Assembly (NCBI GenBank): GCA_024709955.1
Contig: JANJVS010000041.1
Location: forward strand, 1 to 48,912
Origin: Rhodocyclaceae bacterium
GTDB taxonomy: Bacteria > Pseudomonadota > Gammaproteobacteria > Burkholderiales > Rhodocyclaceae
Direction: 5' to 3'
DNA length: 48,912 nt
In this document: positions 38,328 to 47,889 of the stretch, piece after piece
How positions within the stretch are numbered: position 1 is the stretch's first letter
How the letters are laid out: each line of letters begins with the position of its first letter
The notes under the pieces: generated by a model
The model's input: only the letters and a program-made list of their open reading frames with translations
Database searches by the model: none
Told to the model about the DNA's origin: nothing
Translations under genes and position numbers: made by a program

Positions 38328-38570
38328 TTATGCGGTCGTGTTGATGATGGTACCCGTTTTTTGGCCCTGTGCATTCACTACCGGCCTCGGCTCTTCGCGG
38401 TTTTCGGGCTGCCGTTCGGTGCGTTCCGGCATTTCGGCGCGCTGCGGCGCCTGGGTCTCGCGCGACTTGGCGTTTTCGTCGGCGCGCGCCGTCTTGGCTT
38501 CCAGCTGAGCCCTGGCCAGCTGCATCTGCTGATCAGCGGCGGATGCGGAACTTACGGAATTGATGGCCAT
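38328..38570 (-). CDS. Small hypothetical protein with C-terminal NTTA signature (paralogue A)
   Basis: MAINSVSSASAADQQMQLARAQLEAK...PVVNAQGQKTGTIINTTA. Confidence 0.75.
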   Translation of the reverse strand: MAINSVSSASAADQQMQLARAQLEAKTARADENAKSRETQAPQRAEMPERTERQPENREEPRPVVNAQGQKTGTIINTTA

Positions 38571-38587
38571 CTCTGTCGCTCCTGAAA

Positions 38588-38992
38588 TCAGGCCGTGGTG
38601 TTGACCACGGTACCCGTGAGTTGCCCTTGCGTGTTGATCACCGCCGTCGTGCCGGCCTGCTTGTCCGGCACGTCCGTCGTCTGCTGCTTCGCGACCACCT
38701 GATCCGCCTTGCTCGCCAGCATTGCTTGCGTCTGGCCCGCCGACTCGATCATCGCCAACCCCTGCCGTGCCCGCCCCGCGTTGGCCTGCGCCCGATCGGA
38801 CTGCGTCGCCAAGGAGCGTGCATTCTCCTGCGCCCTATCCGCAGTCTGCTGCGCGGCGACCGCCTGCCGTTGCAGGTTGCGCGCGTTCTGCTCCGCCTGC
38901 TGGGCGTTCTGCCTGGCCTGCAGCAATCTCATCTGCTGCAAGCCGTATTCGGCGGCAGATTGTGAACCGGAGGTTGATGAGATAGCAGCCAT
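38588..38992 (-). CDS. Small Gln/Ala-rich coiled-coil-like protein with C-terminal NTTA signature (paralogue B)
   Basis: MAAISSTSGSQSAAEYGLQQMRLLQARQNAQQAEQNARNLQRQAVAAQQTADRAQENARSL...AVINTQGQLTGTVVNTTA. Confidence 0.75.
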   Translation of the reverse strand: MAAISSTSGSQSAAEYGLQQMRLLQARQNAQQAEQNARNLQRQAVAAQQTADRAQENARSLATQSDRAQANAGRARQGLAMIESAGQTQAMLASKADQVVAKQQTTDVPDKQAGTTAVINTQGQLTGTVVNTTA

Positions 38993-39099
38993 CGTCGGAG
39001 TCCGAAGCCGTGACCTTGCAGCCATAATAGTCCCAAAGTCGAATGGGAACAAGGTATTGGCCGGGCCAGCGGTGATATATGCCACGCCGCTTGCCGGCT

Positions 39100-39124
39100 C
39101 ACCGTCCCGCCGGCGCCGACTTTC
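39100..39124 (-). repeat. 26-bp dispersed repeat, copy 8 (intergenic, upstream of the HugZ-like gene)
   Basis: Plus strand CACCGTCCCGCCGGCGCCGACTTTC. Confidence 0.85.
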
Positions 39125-39147
39125 CCGGGGAGCTTTAGAATCCGCGC

Positions 39148-39783
39148 ATGCTTTCCCGTCTCGAAACCCTCATCGACCTGCTTCATGGCGCCGGCGAGGC
39201 GGCCTTGGCGACCCAGTCGCTCGCCGTGCCCGGTTTTCCCTTCGCCAGCGCCGTGCCGTTCGCGCCGGATGAGCGGCATCGGCCGATCCTGCTGATTTCG
39301 CGGCTCGCCGAGCACACGCAGAACCTCGGCGCCGACCCGCGCGCCAGCCTGCTGTTGGCGCGACCGCTGGCGGCCGGCGAAATGGCGCGGGTGACGCTGA
39401 TTGGCACGGTCCAGCCGGTCGAAGCCCGTCCCGAACTGATCGCCCGTTACCTGCGTTACCACCCCGAGGCGGAACGCTTCCTGCAGCTCGGCGATTTCGG
39501 TTTCCACCGCCTGGAGCCGGCGCGCATCCGCGTCATCGGCGGCTTTGCCCAGGCGGGCTGGCTCGATGGAGAACGCCTGCTGGAAGCCGCAGGCCTCGCC
39601 GCCGCCGCCGAGGCCCGGCTGCGGGAAGCGTGCGCATCCCTGTTGCCGCCCGGCGCGGAATGGCTCGGCATCGACGCCTATGGTGCCGACCTGCGCCGCG
39701 GCGGCGTGCGCGAGCGGCTGCGTTTTGCCCACGGGCCGCTCGACGCGGCGGCCATCGGCCGGGAATTAGCGGCCTTGGTCTGA
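39148..39783 (+). CDS. HugZ/pyridoxamine-5'-phosphate-oxidase-like FMN-binding split-barrel protein
   Basis: LLHGAGEAALATQSLAVPGFPFASAVPFAPDERHRPILLISRLAEHTQNLGADPRASLLL plus C-terminal DUF2470-like region. Confidence 0.87.
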   Translation: MLSRLETLIDLLHGAGEAALATQSLAVPGFPFASAVPFAPDERHRPILLISRLAEHTQNLGADPRASLLLARPLAAGEMARVTLIGTVQPVEARPELIARYLRYHPEAERFLQLGDFGFHRLEPARIRVIGGFAQAGWLDGERLLEAAGLAAAAEARLREACASLLPPGAEWLGIDAYGADLRRGGVRERLRFAHGPLDAAAIGRELAALV

Positions 39784-41406
39784 GCGGTCGCGCAACAGCG
39801 CCGCCGCGCGTTCCGAGGCCACCAGCACGAGTTTCATCGAGGCGCGCGTCGCGCCGACGAAGAGCTTGCGCGCGGTGCGTTCGTCGAGTTCCGCGAAGTC
39901 GATCTCGGTGAATACGACGTAGGGAGCGGCTTGTCCCTTGAAGCGATAGACCGTTTCGAGCAGGATCTCGCCGGCGCTGTACTCCGGGTTGCCGAACAGA
40001 TCGTAGCGCCCACTGAAGGTACGCAAGGCGTGGGGACCGATGCGGCCGAGGCCGAACAGGCCGGAGTTCTCCCTGCCGCGGAAGCTGACGACGGCGATCT
40101 GCTGGCGCTTGAAGCCGGCGGCCAGCCCCTGGGTCAGGGCCTTCTTGGTCGTCTCCACTAGACCGGCGGTGTCAGCGTAACTCTGGATCTCCAGCGCCGG
40201 GCCGGCGAGGGGGCTGCCGGCCTCGATGGGGCGATCGACGATGCCGAGCCGGTTAAGTGTGAAGAGAATGTCGCGCGGCGAACGGTAGTTGGTTTGCGAG
40301 CGCAGCGTCACCCAGCCGGGCAGGGATAGCGGCGGCCGGCCGTATAGGTTCTGCAGCGGGTCTTCGAGCCACCAGGCGCGACCCGGCGGCTTGAGCAGGC
40401 GCAGCAGCAGGGGCAGCCATTCGGCGCGGAAGTCCTGGCCCTCGTCCACGATCAGTTCGTCGAACCGCCAGCCGGTAGCCGGCTCGGCGGCGGCGAAGCC
40501 GGCTTCGAGCGCGGCGAAGGCATCCGGACGGGTGAAGTCGATGGTTTCCCCAAGGTCGCGCAGCACCCGGTCGCAGAGCTGGTGATAGGTGGCGACGGTG
40601 ACGGCGGCGGGCATCAAGCGCGCCATGTGGTCCGCCAGCGGCCGGTTGAAGCAGACATAGAGCGGGCGGCGGCCAGCCGCGACGGCGTCCTGGCTGGCCG
40701 CCAGCGCGAGCTGGGACTTGCCCGAGCCCGCCGTGCCGACGACGCGCAGGCGAAAAGGCTCGCACTCGATGCGCCGGCCCCAAGCCGCAAGGCCGCCGGA
40801 CAGCCGCGTGTAGAGTGCCTCCGCCTGACCGGCGATGGCGCCGATCTCCGGCACCAGGGCGAGAACCTGGCCGAGGAAATCCTCGACGCGCCGCGCCAGC
40901 GGCGCCGGTTCGTCCAGGGGCAGGGTGGCCTCGACGATCTTGGCGAGCTCGGCCTTGCGGCTGGCATCGACGATGCGCGCCGGATCGAGACCGGCGATCT
41001 CGGGTTGGCGCACGCGATGGTCCGGGCAGTAGAGCAGGGCGTCGATGCCCGCCGCGTCGAGACCGGCGCGCGCCATGCGCTTGGCGAGCGCATCGCGGCT
41101 GCGGTGGATGTCCACGGCCAGCATCTTCTCGTGCTGGTCATATTGCTTGACGAGGCCGTCGGCCGACTCGCGCAGGAAGCCGGAAACTTGTTCGATCACC
41201 AGCACCCGCCCGCCGGGGGAGACGATGGCGAAATCGATGTCGTCGAACAGGGCGAAGCCCTGCTCGATGCGCGTCCAATGCACGCCGTGGAACACCGTGT
41301 AGCCGTCGGGCAGCTCGGCGGCGAGACGGGCGAGGGTGTCCAGTTCGCGCTGGGCCGCGCCGCTGGCGCTCAGCGCCTGCCAGTGGGATGGGACGATGCG
41401 GGCCAT
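39766..41406 (-). CDS. NERD-like domain plus UvrD-like superfamily I helicase
   Basis: IDFAIVSPGGRVLVIEQVSGFLRE (NERD-like), VVGTAGSGKSQLALAAS Walker A, FDELIVDEGQDF Walker B, C-terminal VYRFKGQAAPYVVFTEID...RKLFVGATRASMKL. Confidence 0.85.
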   Translation of the reverse strand: MARIVPSHWQALSASGAAQRELDTLARLAAELPDGYTVFHGVHWTRIEQGFALFDDIDFAIVSPGGRVLVIEQVSGFLRESADGLVKQYDQHEKMLAVDIHRSRDALAKRMARAGLDAAGIDALLYCPDHRVRQPEIAGLDPARIVDASRKAELAKIVEATLPLDEPAPLARRVEDFLGQVLALVPEIGAIAGQAEALYTRLSGGLAAWGRRIECEPFRLRVVGTAGSGKSQLALAASQDAVAAGRRPLYVCFNRPLADHMARLMPAAVTVATYHQLCDRVLRDLGETIDFTRPDAFAALEAGFAAAEPATGWRFDELIVDEGQDFRAEWLPLLLRLLKPPGRAWWLEDPLQNLYGRPPLSLPGWVTLRSQTNYRSPRDILFTLNRLGIVDRPIEAGSPLAGPALEIQSYADTAGLVETTKKALTQGLAAGFKRQQIAVVSFRGRENSGLFGLGRIGPHALRTFSGRYDLFGNPEYSAGEILLETVYRFKGQAAPYVVFTEIDFAELDERTARKLFVGATRASMKLVLVASERAAALLRDRSDQGR

Positions 41407-41408
41407 GC

Positions 41409-41726
41409 CTAGCGCGGCGGCGCGTCCTCGGGCAGCCTGACCTGCAGGCTCTCCCGATGGGTTTCGACCACCACCGCTTCGCCCTCGATCACGGCGCCAT
41501 CCGGCGTTCCGGACGGCATTGCGCGCATCTCGCGCCGCAGCTTGCGCGTCTTCCACCAGAAGTAGCCGAACAGCGCGGCGCCGACGACGAGGGCGACCGC
41601 CAGCACCACCAGCGAGAACATGAAGGCAGCGATCAGCAGCACGGCGCCCGCCGCATAGACGAAGATTTTTTTCAGCAGGCCGGGTTGCTGGCCGTCCTGC
41701 CCGGGAAAGGGGGGATGACTTCTCAT
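41409..41726 (-). CDS. Small membrane protein, hypothetical
   Basis: IFVYAAGAVLLIAAFMFSLVVLAVALVVGAALFGYFWWKTRKLRREM: one or two TM helices. Confidence 0.75.
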   Translation of the reverse strand: MRSHPPFPGQDGQQPGLLKKIFVYAAGAVLLIAAFMFSLVVLAVALVVGAALFGYFWWKTRKLRREMRAMPSGTPDGAVIEGEAVVVETHRESLQVRLPEDAPPR

Positions 41727-41822
41727 GGATTTCCTGAATGGGATGCGGACGGCGGGCTGCCGCCGTCCCAGCCCGCATCCTGCCCGAGTTTGGCGCATCA
41801 GGCAAAGCGCGGGGCGATCGCC

Positions 41823-42068
41823 TCAGGCCAGGACGAGGCGGAAGCCGGGCGGCGTGCGCAGGGTCTCCTCGGTCTCGACGATGAACAGGCGGCCGAGCAG
41901 GGCGTCGATCTTGGTCGGCATGAGCGGCGGCAGGACGTGGCTCGCTTCCAGCACGAGTTCCTCGCCCGACTTCAGGGCCGCCGCCAGCGGTCCGTAGCGG
42001 AAGCCCTCGGCGCTATCCTGGCCGATCAGGTCGTGCAGGGTGGTATCCGGCGTGCAAAGGTATTTCAT
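41823..42068 (-). CDS. Hypothetical protein (81 aa)
   Basis: MKYLCTPDTTLHDLIGQDSAEGFRYGPLAAALKSGEELVLEASHVLPPLMPTKIDALLGRLFIVE. Confidence 0.65.
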   Translation of the reverse strand: MKYLCTPDTTLHDLIGQDSAEGFRYGPLAAALKSGEELVLEASHVLPPLMPTKIDALLGRLFIVETEETLRTPPGFRLVLA

Positions 42069-42175
42069 CGCAGGCTCCTTGCCAAGGCGACGGAGGTCGC
42101 GGAATTGTCAAGCATCCGTCGTGCCCGAAAAGCGCCGGGATAAAATGGAAAACATTCCAACTTCGTCGATTCGCC

Positions 42176-42391
42176 ATGGCGGCACCGTTTTCCGGCCGGC
42201 CGAAGTGCATGCGCTGCGTGCATTTCTTCATCACCTACGATCCGTTCTTCCCCAACGGCTGCCGCGCCATGAACTTCAAGAGCCGCGGCCTGCCGCAGGA
42301 CGAGGTGCGTTCCGCATCCGGCAGTGGCTGCCTTTCCTTCCTGGAACGCCTGCTTCCCTCCGCCGGCAGGGCGGATGCCGGCGAGGGCTGA
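42176..42391 (+). CDS. Small cysteine-containing protein (CxxC...C...C)
   Basis: KCMRCVHFFITYDPFFPNGCRAMNFKSRGLPQDEVRSASGSGCLSFLERL; just upstream of dusC. Confidence 0.75.
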   Translation: MAAPFSGRPKCMRCVHFFITYDPFFPNGCRAMNFKSRGLPQDEVRSASGSGCLSFLERLLPSAGRADAGEG

Positions 42392-42397
42392 TGCGCG

Positions 42398-43366
42398 ATG
42401 TCCCGCCTCGCGCTCGCCCCGATGGAGGGCCTCGCCGACGACGTGCTGCGCGACGTATTGACGCGGGCGGGCGCTTACGACTGGTGCGTCACCGAGTTCG
42501 TGCGGGTGAGCGCGACGGTGCTGCCGCGCTCCAGTTTCATGCGCATCTGCCCCGAGCTGGGGAACGCCTCGCGTACGCGCGCCGGCACCCCCGTGCGCAT
42601 CCAGCTGCTCGGCTCCGATCCGGACCTGCTTGCGGCCAATGCCGCCGGCCTGGCGCGGCTGGCGCCGGCGGGCATCGACCTCAATTTCGGTTGTCCCGTG
42701 CCCCTGGTCAATCGCAACCGGGGGGGCGCGGCCCTGCTCGACGATCCGGAGCTGCTGCGGCGCATCGCCGAGACGGTGCGCCAGTCCGTACCCGCCGAGA
42801 TTCCCGTTACCGCCAAGATGCGTCTGGGCATCGAGGATGCCGCCCGGGCGCTCGATTGCGCCCGGGCATTGGAGGCCGGCGGCGTGCAGGAACTCGTCGT
42901 CCACGCGCGCACGCGGGACGACGGCTATCGCCCGCCGGCGCGCTGGGATTGCGTGGCGCCGCTGCGGGAGGCCCTGCGTATCCCGGTGATCGCCAACGGC
43001 GAGGTGTGGACCGTCGCCGACTGGCGCGCGATCCGTGCCGCAACCGGCTGTGCCGACGTGATGCTCGGCCGCGGCGCCGTGGCCGATCCGCTGCTGTCGC
43101 GGCGCATCCGCGCCGGCGAGGAGGGGACCGAAACCGAAGCGGACTGGGAAATCGTCGCCGGCCTGATCGCCGATTTCTGGGCCCAGGTGCGGCGCAAGGT
43201 GCTGCCGGGGCAGGCGCCGGGGCGTCTCAAGCAATGGCTGGTGCTGATGCGCCGCATCTATCCGCAGGCCGAGACGCTGTTCCGCGCCCTGCGCGAGCTG
43301 CGCAGGGCGAATGCCGTCGATGACGTCCTGCGGCAGAAACTGCCGCGCTCCGCCTTTCAAACGTGA
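42398..43366 (+). CDS. dusC: tRNA-dihydrouridine(16) synthase
   Basis: MSRLALAPMEGLADDVLRDVLTRAGAYDWCVTEFVRV...GIDLNFGCPVPLVNRNRGGAALL; DusC-type. Confidence 0.93.
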   Translation: MSRLALAPMEGLADDVLRDVLTRAGAYDWCVTEFVRVSATVLPRSSFMRICPELGNASRTRAGTPVRIQLLGSDPDLLAANAAGLARLAPAGIDLNFGCPVPLVNRNRGGAALLDDPELLRRIAETVRQSVPAEIPVTAKMRLGIEDAARALDCARALEAGGVQELVVHARTRDDGYRPPARWDCVAPLREALRIPVIANGEVWTVADWRAIRAATGCADVMLGRGAVADPLLSRRIRAGEEGTETEADWEIVAGLIADFWAQVRRKVLPGQAPGRLKQWLVLMRRIYPQAETLFRALRELRRANAVDDVLRQKLPRSAFQT

Positions 43367-43382
43367 CGCGAGGAGTCCGGGG

Positions 43383-43850
43383 ATGATCGAGCCCGCCACC
43401 GACAACGACTTTCAGAGCGCCCATGCGCTGCTGCTGATCGACAGCTTCCGCCGTCTCACCGGCCGCGAACTGCTGGCTGCGGCCGATACTCCGACGGAAG
43501 CGGCGCACCGGCTCTATCACGCGCCCTTTGTCGTGCTGTCCCACGATGCGGCACCGGACCCCGTGTTCACCTACGCGAATCTGACCGCCCAAAGACTCTT
43601 CGAGCTGCCCTGGGCGCGCATCGTCGGCATGGCCTCGCGCTATTCGGCCGAGCCGCTGGCTCGCGCGGAGCGGCAGCGGCTACTGGAGCGCGTCGCCAGC
43701 CACGGCTACATCGACGACTACAGCGGCGTCCGAGTGTCCAGCACGGGGAAGCGTTTCCTGGTGCGGGACGCGACGGTCTGGAACCTGGTGGATGCCCGGG
43801 GAAACAGCGCGGGGCAGGCGGCGAGTTTCGCCGACTGGACGGTGGTGTAG
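43383..43850 (+). CDS. MEKHLA-domain protein
   Basis: PFVVLSHDAAPDPVFTYANLTAQRLFELPWARIVGMASRYSAEPLARAERQRLLERVASHGYIDDYSGVRVSSTGKRF. Confidence 0.87.
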   Translation: MIEPATDNDFQSAHALLLIDSFRRLTGRELLAAADTPTEAAHRLYHAPFVVLSHDAAPDPVFTYANLTAQRLFELPWARIVGMASRYSAEPLARAERQRLLERVASHGYIDDYSGVRVSSTGKRFLVRDATVWNLVDARGNSAGQAASFADWTVV

Positions 43851-43869
43851 CGAAGCTAAGAGTTTGTGA

Positions 43870-43992
43870 TCAGCGCGCGGCGCGGGCGCGCATGGCATCG
43901 TACTGCTTCTTGAGCAGCGGCACCAGCAGCAGCGATCCGCCCGGAACGATCAGGGCGGCGAGAACGAGGAGGGTGTTGCGCGCGTGTTTCAT
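43870..43992 (-). CDS. 40-aa putative membrane protein (below the ORF-track length cut-off)
   Basis: MKHARNTLLVLAALIVPGGSLLLVPLLKKQYDAMRARAAR, single TM then basic tail, between two annotated genes. Confidence 0.6.
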   Translation of the reverse strand: MKHARNTLLVLAALIVPGGSLLLVPLLKKQYDAMRARAAR

Positions 43993-44090
43993 GGAACGAA
44001 TATTCGCATCGGGCGGGCCGCGCGCACGTGACAGGAATCACATCGAAACGCCGAAAAGCCGCGCGGGGCGCTGGATTCAGCGATGCGGCA

Positions 44091-44837
44091 TCAAGGCGGG
44101 TCCGGCGAAAGTTTTTTGCGCAGCAGACACTGCAGGCGCGCGCGGTCGTCCGCGTCGAGTTCGCCGCGGCTGTCGTCTCCGGAAAAGTGGCGGCGGAAGG
44201 CCAGTGTCGCCATGAGCGGATCGCGCGTGTCGTAGCCGAGGGCCGCCAGGCCGAGCAGGGCATCGAAGCCGGGCGCGGCCGGCGTGGCTTCCTCCAACTC
44301 GCACCAGAGGCCGAAGCCCAGGCCGGCGAGCGCCTGCCAGGGGAAGTGGCGGCTCGGGTCGGCCTTGCGTCGCGGCGCGACGTCGGCGTGGCCGATGAAG
44401 TTCGCCGCGGGAATCTTGTAGCGCGCCTTGAGGTCCGCCAGCAGCGGCAGCAGGACGGCGATCTGGGCGTCGGCGAAGGCTTCCGTGCCATCGTTGTCGA
44501 GCTCGATGCCGATGGAGGCGGAGTTGAGGTCGGTCAGGCCGCCCCACCAGGAGGCGCCCGCATGCCAGGCGCGCGCGTCCTCGGCCACCAGTTGCAGAAC
44601 GCGGCCGTCGCGGCCGATCAGGTAATGGGTGCTGACCGACTTGAGCGGGTTGGTCAGGGTGCGCAGCGCCGTGGCCGCATCGCCGTTGCTGGTCTGGTGC
44701 AGCACGACGTAGTTCGGTCGGCGCGCGTTGAAGTTGGGCGAGGGCACCCAGTCGTAGGCGCCCGTCGGTCCGCCGGGCAGCGTGCCGCAGCCGGCGACGA
44801 GGCCGACGAGCGCCAGGAGCGGGAACAGGTGCCGCAT
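44091..44837 (-). CDS. N-acetylmuramoyl-L-alanine amidase (AmpD-like) lipoprotein
   Basis: MRHLFPLLALVGLVAGCGTLP lipobox; YVVLHQTSNGDAATALRTLTNPLKSVSTHYLIGRDGRVLQLVAEDARAWHAG; FIGHADVAPRRKADPSRHFPW. Confidence 0.93.
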   Translation of the reverse strand: MRHLFPLLALVGLVAGCGTLPGGPTGAYDWVPSPNFNARRPNYVVLHQTSNGDAATALRTLTNPLKSVSTHYLIGRDGRVLQLVAEDARAWHAGASWWGGLTDLNSASIGIELDNDGTEAFADAQIAVLLPLLADLKARYKIPAANFIGHADVAPRRKADPSRHFPWQALAGLGFGLWCELEEATPAAPGFDALLGLAALGYDTRDPLMATLAFRRHFSGDDSRGELDADDRARLQCLLRKKLSPDPP

Positions 44838-44841
44838 GGGC

Positions 44842-45621
44842 TCAGAAAGTTCCGGGATAGGCGCCGCCGTCGAGCAGCCAGTTCTGGCCGGTGATGTAGC
44901 CGGCCTGCGCGCCGCAGAGGAAGGCGCAGGCGGCGCCGAACTCGGCCGGGTCGCCGATGCGACCGGCCGGGATGGTCGCCACGCGCGCCGCGAGCGCCGC
45001 CTCGTAGGCGATATCCTGGGCCTTGGCCTGGGCGCCGACCACCCCGCGGATGCGGTCGGTGTCGAACAGGCCGGGCAGCAGGTTGTTGATCGTCACGTTG
45101 TGCCCGACGGTCTTGCGCGCCAGGCCGGCGACGAAGCCCGTCAGCCCCGAGCGCGCGCCGTTCGAGAGGCCGAGCACGTCGATGGGCGCCTTCACCGCGC
45201 CCGAGGTGATGTTCACGATGCGGCCGAACCTGCGCTCGATCATGCCGTCCACCGTCGCCTTGATGAGTTCGATGGGCGTCAGCATGTTGGCGTCGAGCGC
45301 CTTGAGCCAGTCCTCGCGCGTCCAGTCGCGGAAGTCGCCGGGGGGAGGGCCGCCGGCGTTGTTGACGAGGATGTCGGGCCGCGGGCAGGCGGCGAGCGCC
45401 GCGGCGCGGCCTTCCGGCGTCGTGATGTCGGCCGCCACGGCCACCGTCCCGCCAGCGCCGAGTTTTTCGATTTCCGCGGCGGTCGCCTCCAGCGCCTCGC
45501 GGCCGCGCGCGACGATGGTGACGTGGACGCCTTCCTGCGCCAGCGCCAGCGCGCAGGCCCGGCCCAGCCCCTTGCTCGCGGCGCAGACCAGCGCGCGTTT
45601 TCCCGAGATGCCCAGATCCAT
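44842..45621 (-). CDS. Short-chain dehydrogenase/reductase
   Basis: MDLGISGKRALVCAASKGLGRACALALAQEGVHVTIVARG...ILVNNAGGPPPGDF; C-terminal ITGQNWLLDGGAYPGTF. Confidence 0.93.
   Translation of the reverse strand: MDLGISGKRALVCAASKGLGRACALALAQEGVHVTIVARGREALEATAAEIEKLGAGGTVAVAADITTPEGRAAALAACPRPDILVNNAGGPPPGDFRDWTREDWLKALDANMLTPIELIKATVDGMIERRFGRIVNITSGAVKAPIDVLGLSNGARSGLTGFVAGLARKTVGHNVTINNLLPGLFDTDRIRGVVGAQAKAQDIAYEAALAARVATIPAGRIGDPAEFGAACAFLCGAQAGYITGQNWLLDGGAYPGTF
45440..45466 (-). repeat. 26-bp dispersed repeat, copy 9 (inside the SDR gene; encodes KLGAGGTVA)
   Basis: Plus strand GCCACCGTCCCGCCAGCGCCGAGTTTT. Confidence 0.85.
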
Positions 45622-45704
45622 TGCTCTTCTCCTTGCCAGATTGCCCGCGATGCTAACGCGTCTGCGGCTAAACTCGCGCATCGCTCAAGGAGACCCCCCT
45701 CGCA

Positions 45705-46880
<1,176 letters not shown>

Positions 46881-46934
46881 GAGCCGGAATACAATCGGCC
46901 GCTGCCATATCCCAACAACAACGAGGAGAGACCC

Positions 46935-47879
46935 ATGAAACTACGTTCCCTGATCGCCGCATCCGCCGTCGCCCTGAGCGCCGGCGCCAGCCATGCCGCC
47001 GAGTTCATCAACGTGCTGACCGGCGGCACCAGCGGCGTCTATTATCCGCTCGGCGTCGCGCTGACGCAGATCTACGGCAAGGCGCTGCCCGACGCCAAGA
47101 CCTCGGTGCAGGCGACCAAGGCCTCCGCCGAGAACCTCAACCTGCTGCAGGCCGGCCGCGGCGAAATCGCCTTCACCCTCGGCGACACCCTCAACGAGGC
47201 TTGGAAGGGCAACGAGGAAGTCGGCTTCAAGACGCCGCTCAAGAAGCTGCGCGCCGTCGCCGCGATCTACCCGAACTATATCCACTTCCTCGCCAACGCC
47301 GACGCCGGCATCAAGACCCTCGCCGACCTCAAGGGCAAGCGCGTCTCGGTCGGCGCGCCGAAGAGCGGCACCGAGCTCAACAGCCGCGACATCCTCAAGG
47401 CCGTCGGCATGAGCTACAAGGATTTCGCCAAGGTCGAATACCTTGGCTACGCCGAGTCGGTGGAACTCATCAAGAACCGCCAGCTCGACGCGACCCTGCT
47501 GTCCTCCGGCCTCGGCGTCGCGGCGGTGCGCGACCTGGCGACGGCCGTCAAGATCGTCGTCATCCCGATTCCCGCCGACGTGGTGGCGAAGATCGGCGAG
47601 GCGTCCTATACGACCGGCGTCATTCCCGCCAACACCTATAACGGTCAGACCGGCGACGTCCCGACCGTCACGGTGCAGAACTACCTCGTCACCCACGAAG
47701 GGGTGCCGGCCGAGACGGTGTACAAGATGACCAAGTCGATGTTCGAGAACCTCGACGCGTTGCAGGCCGCCCATGCCGCCGCCAAGGCCATCGACAAGGC
47801 TAAGGCCGGCAAGGGCTCGCCCGTGCCGCTGCATCCGGGCGCCGAGAAGTACTACCAGGAAGCCGGCCTGTTGAAGTAA
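46935..47879 (+). CDS. TAXI-family TRAP transporter solute-binding protein
   Basis: AEFINVLTGGTSGVYYPLGVALTQIYGKALPDAKTSVQATKASAENLNLLQAGRGEIAFTLGDTL. Confidence 0.94.
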   Translation: MKLRSLIAASAVALSAGASHAAEFINVLTGGTSGVYYPLGVALTQIYGKALPDAKTSVQATKASAENLNLLQAGRGEIAFTLGDTLNEAWKGNEEVGFKTPLKKLRAVAAIYPNYIHFLANADAGIKTLADLKGKRVSVGAPKSGTELNSRDILKAVGMSYKDFAKVEYLGYAESVELIKNRQLDATLLSSGLGVAAVRDLATAVKIVVIPIPADVVAKIGEASYTTGVIPANTYNGQTGDVPTVTVQNYLVTHEGVPAETVYKMTKSMFENLDALQAAHAAAKAIDKAKAGKGSPVPLHPGAEKYYQEAGLLK

Positions 47880-47889
47880 GGACGGCGCC

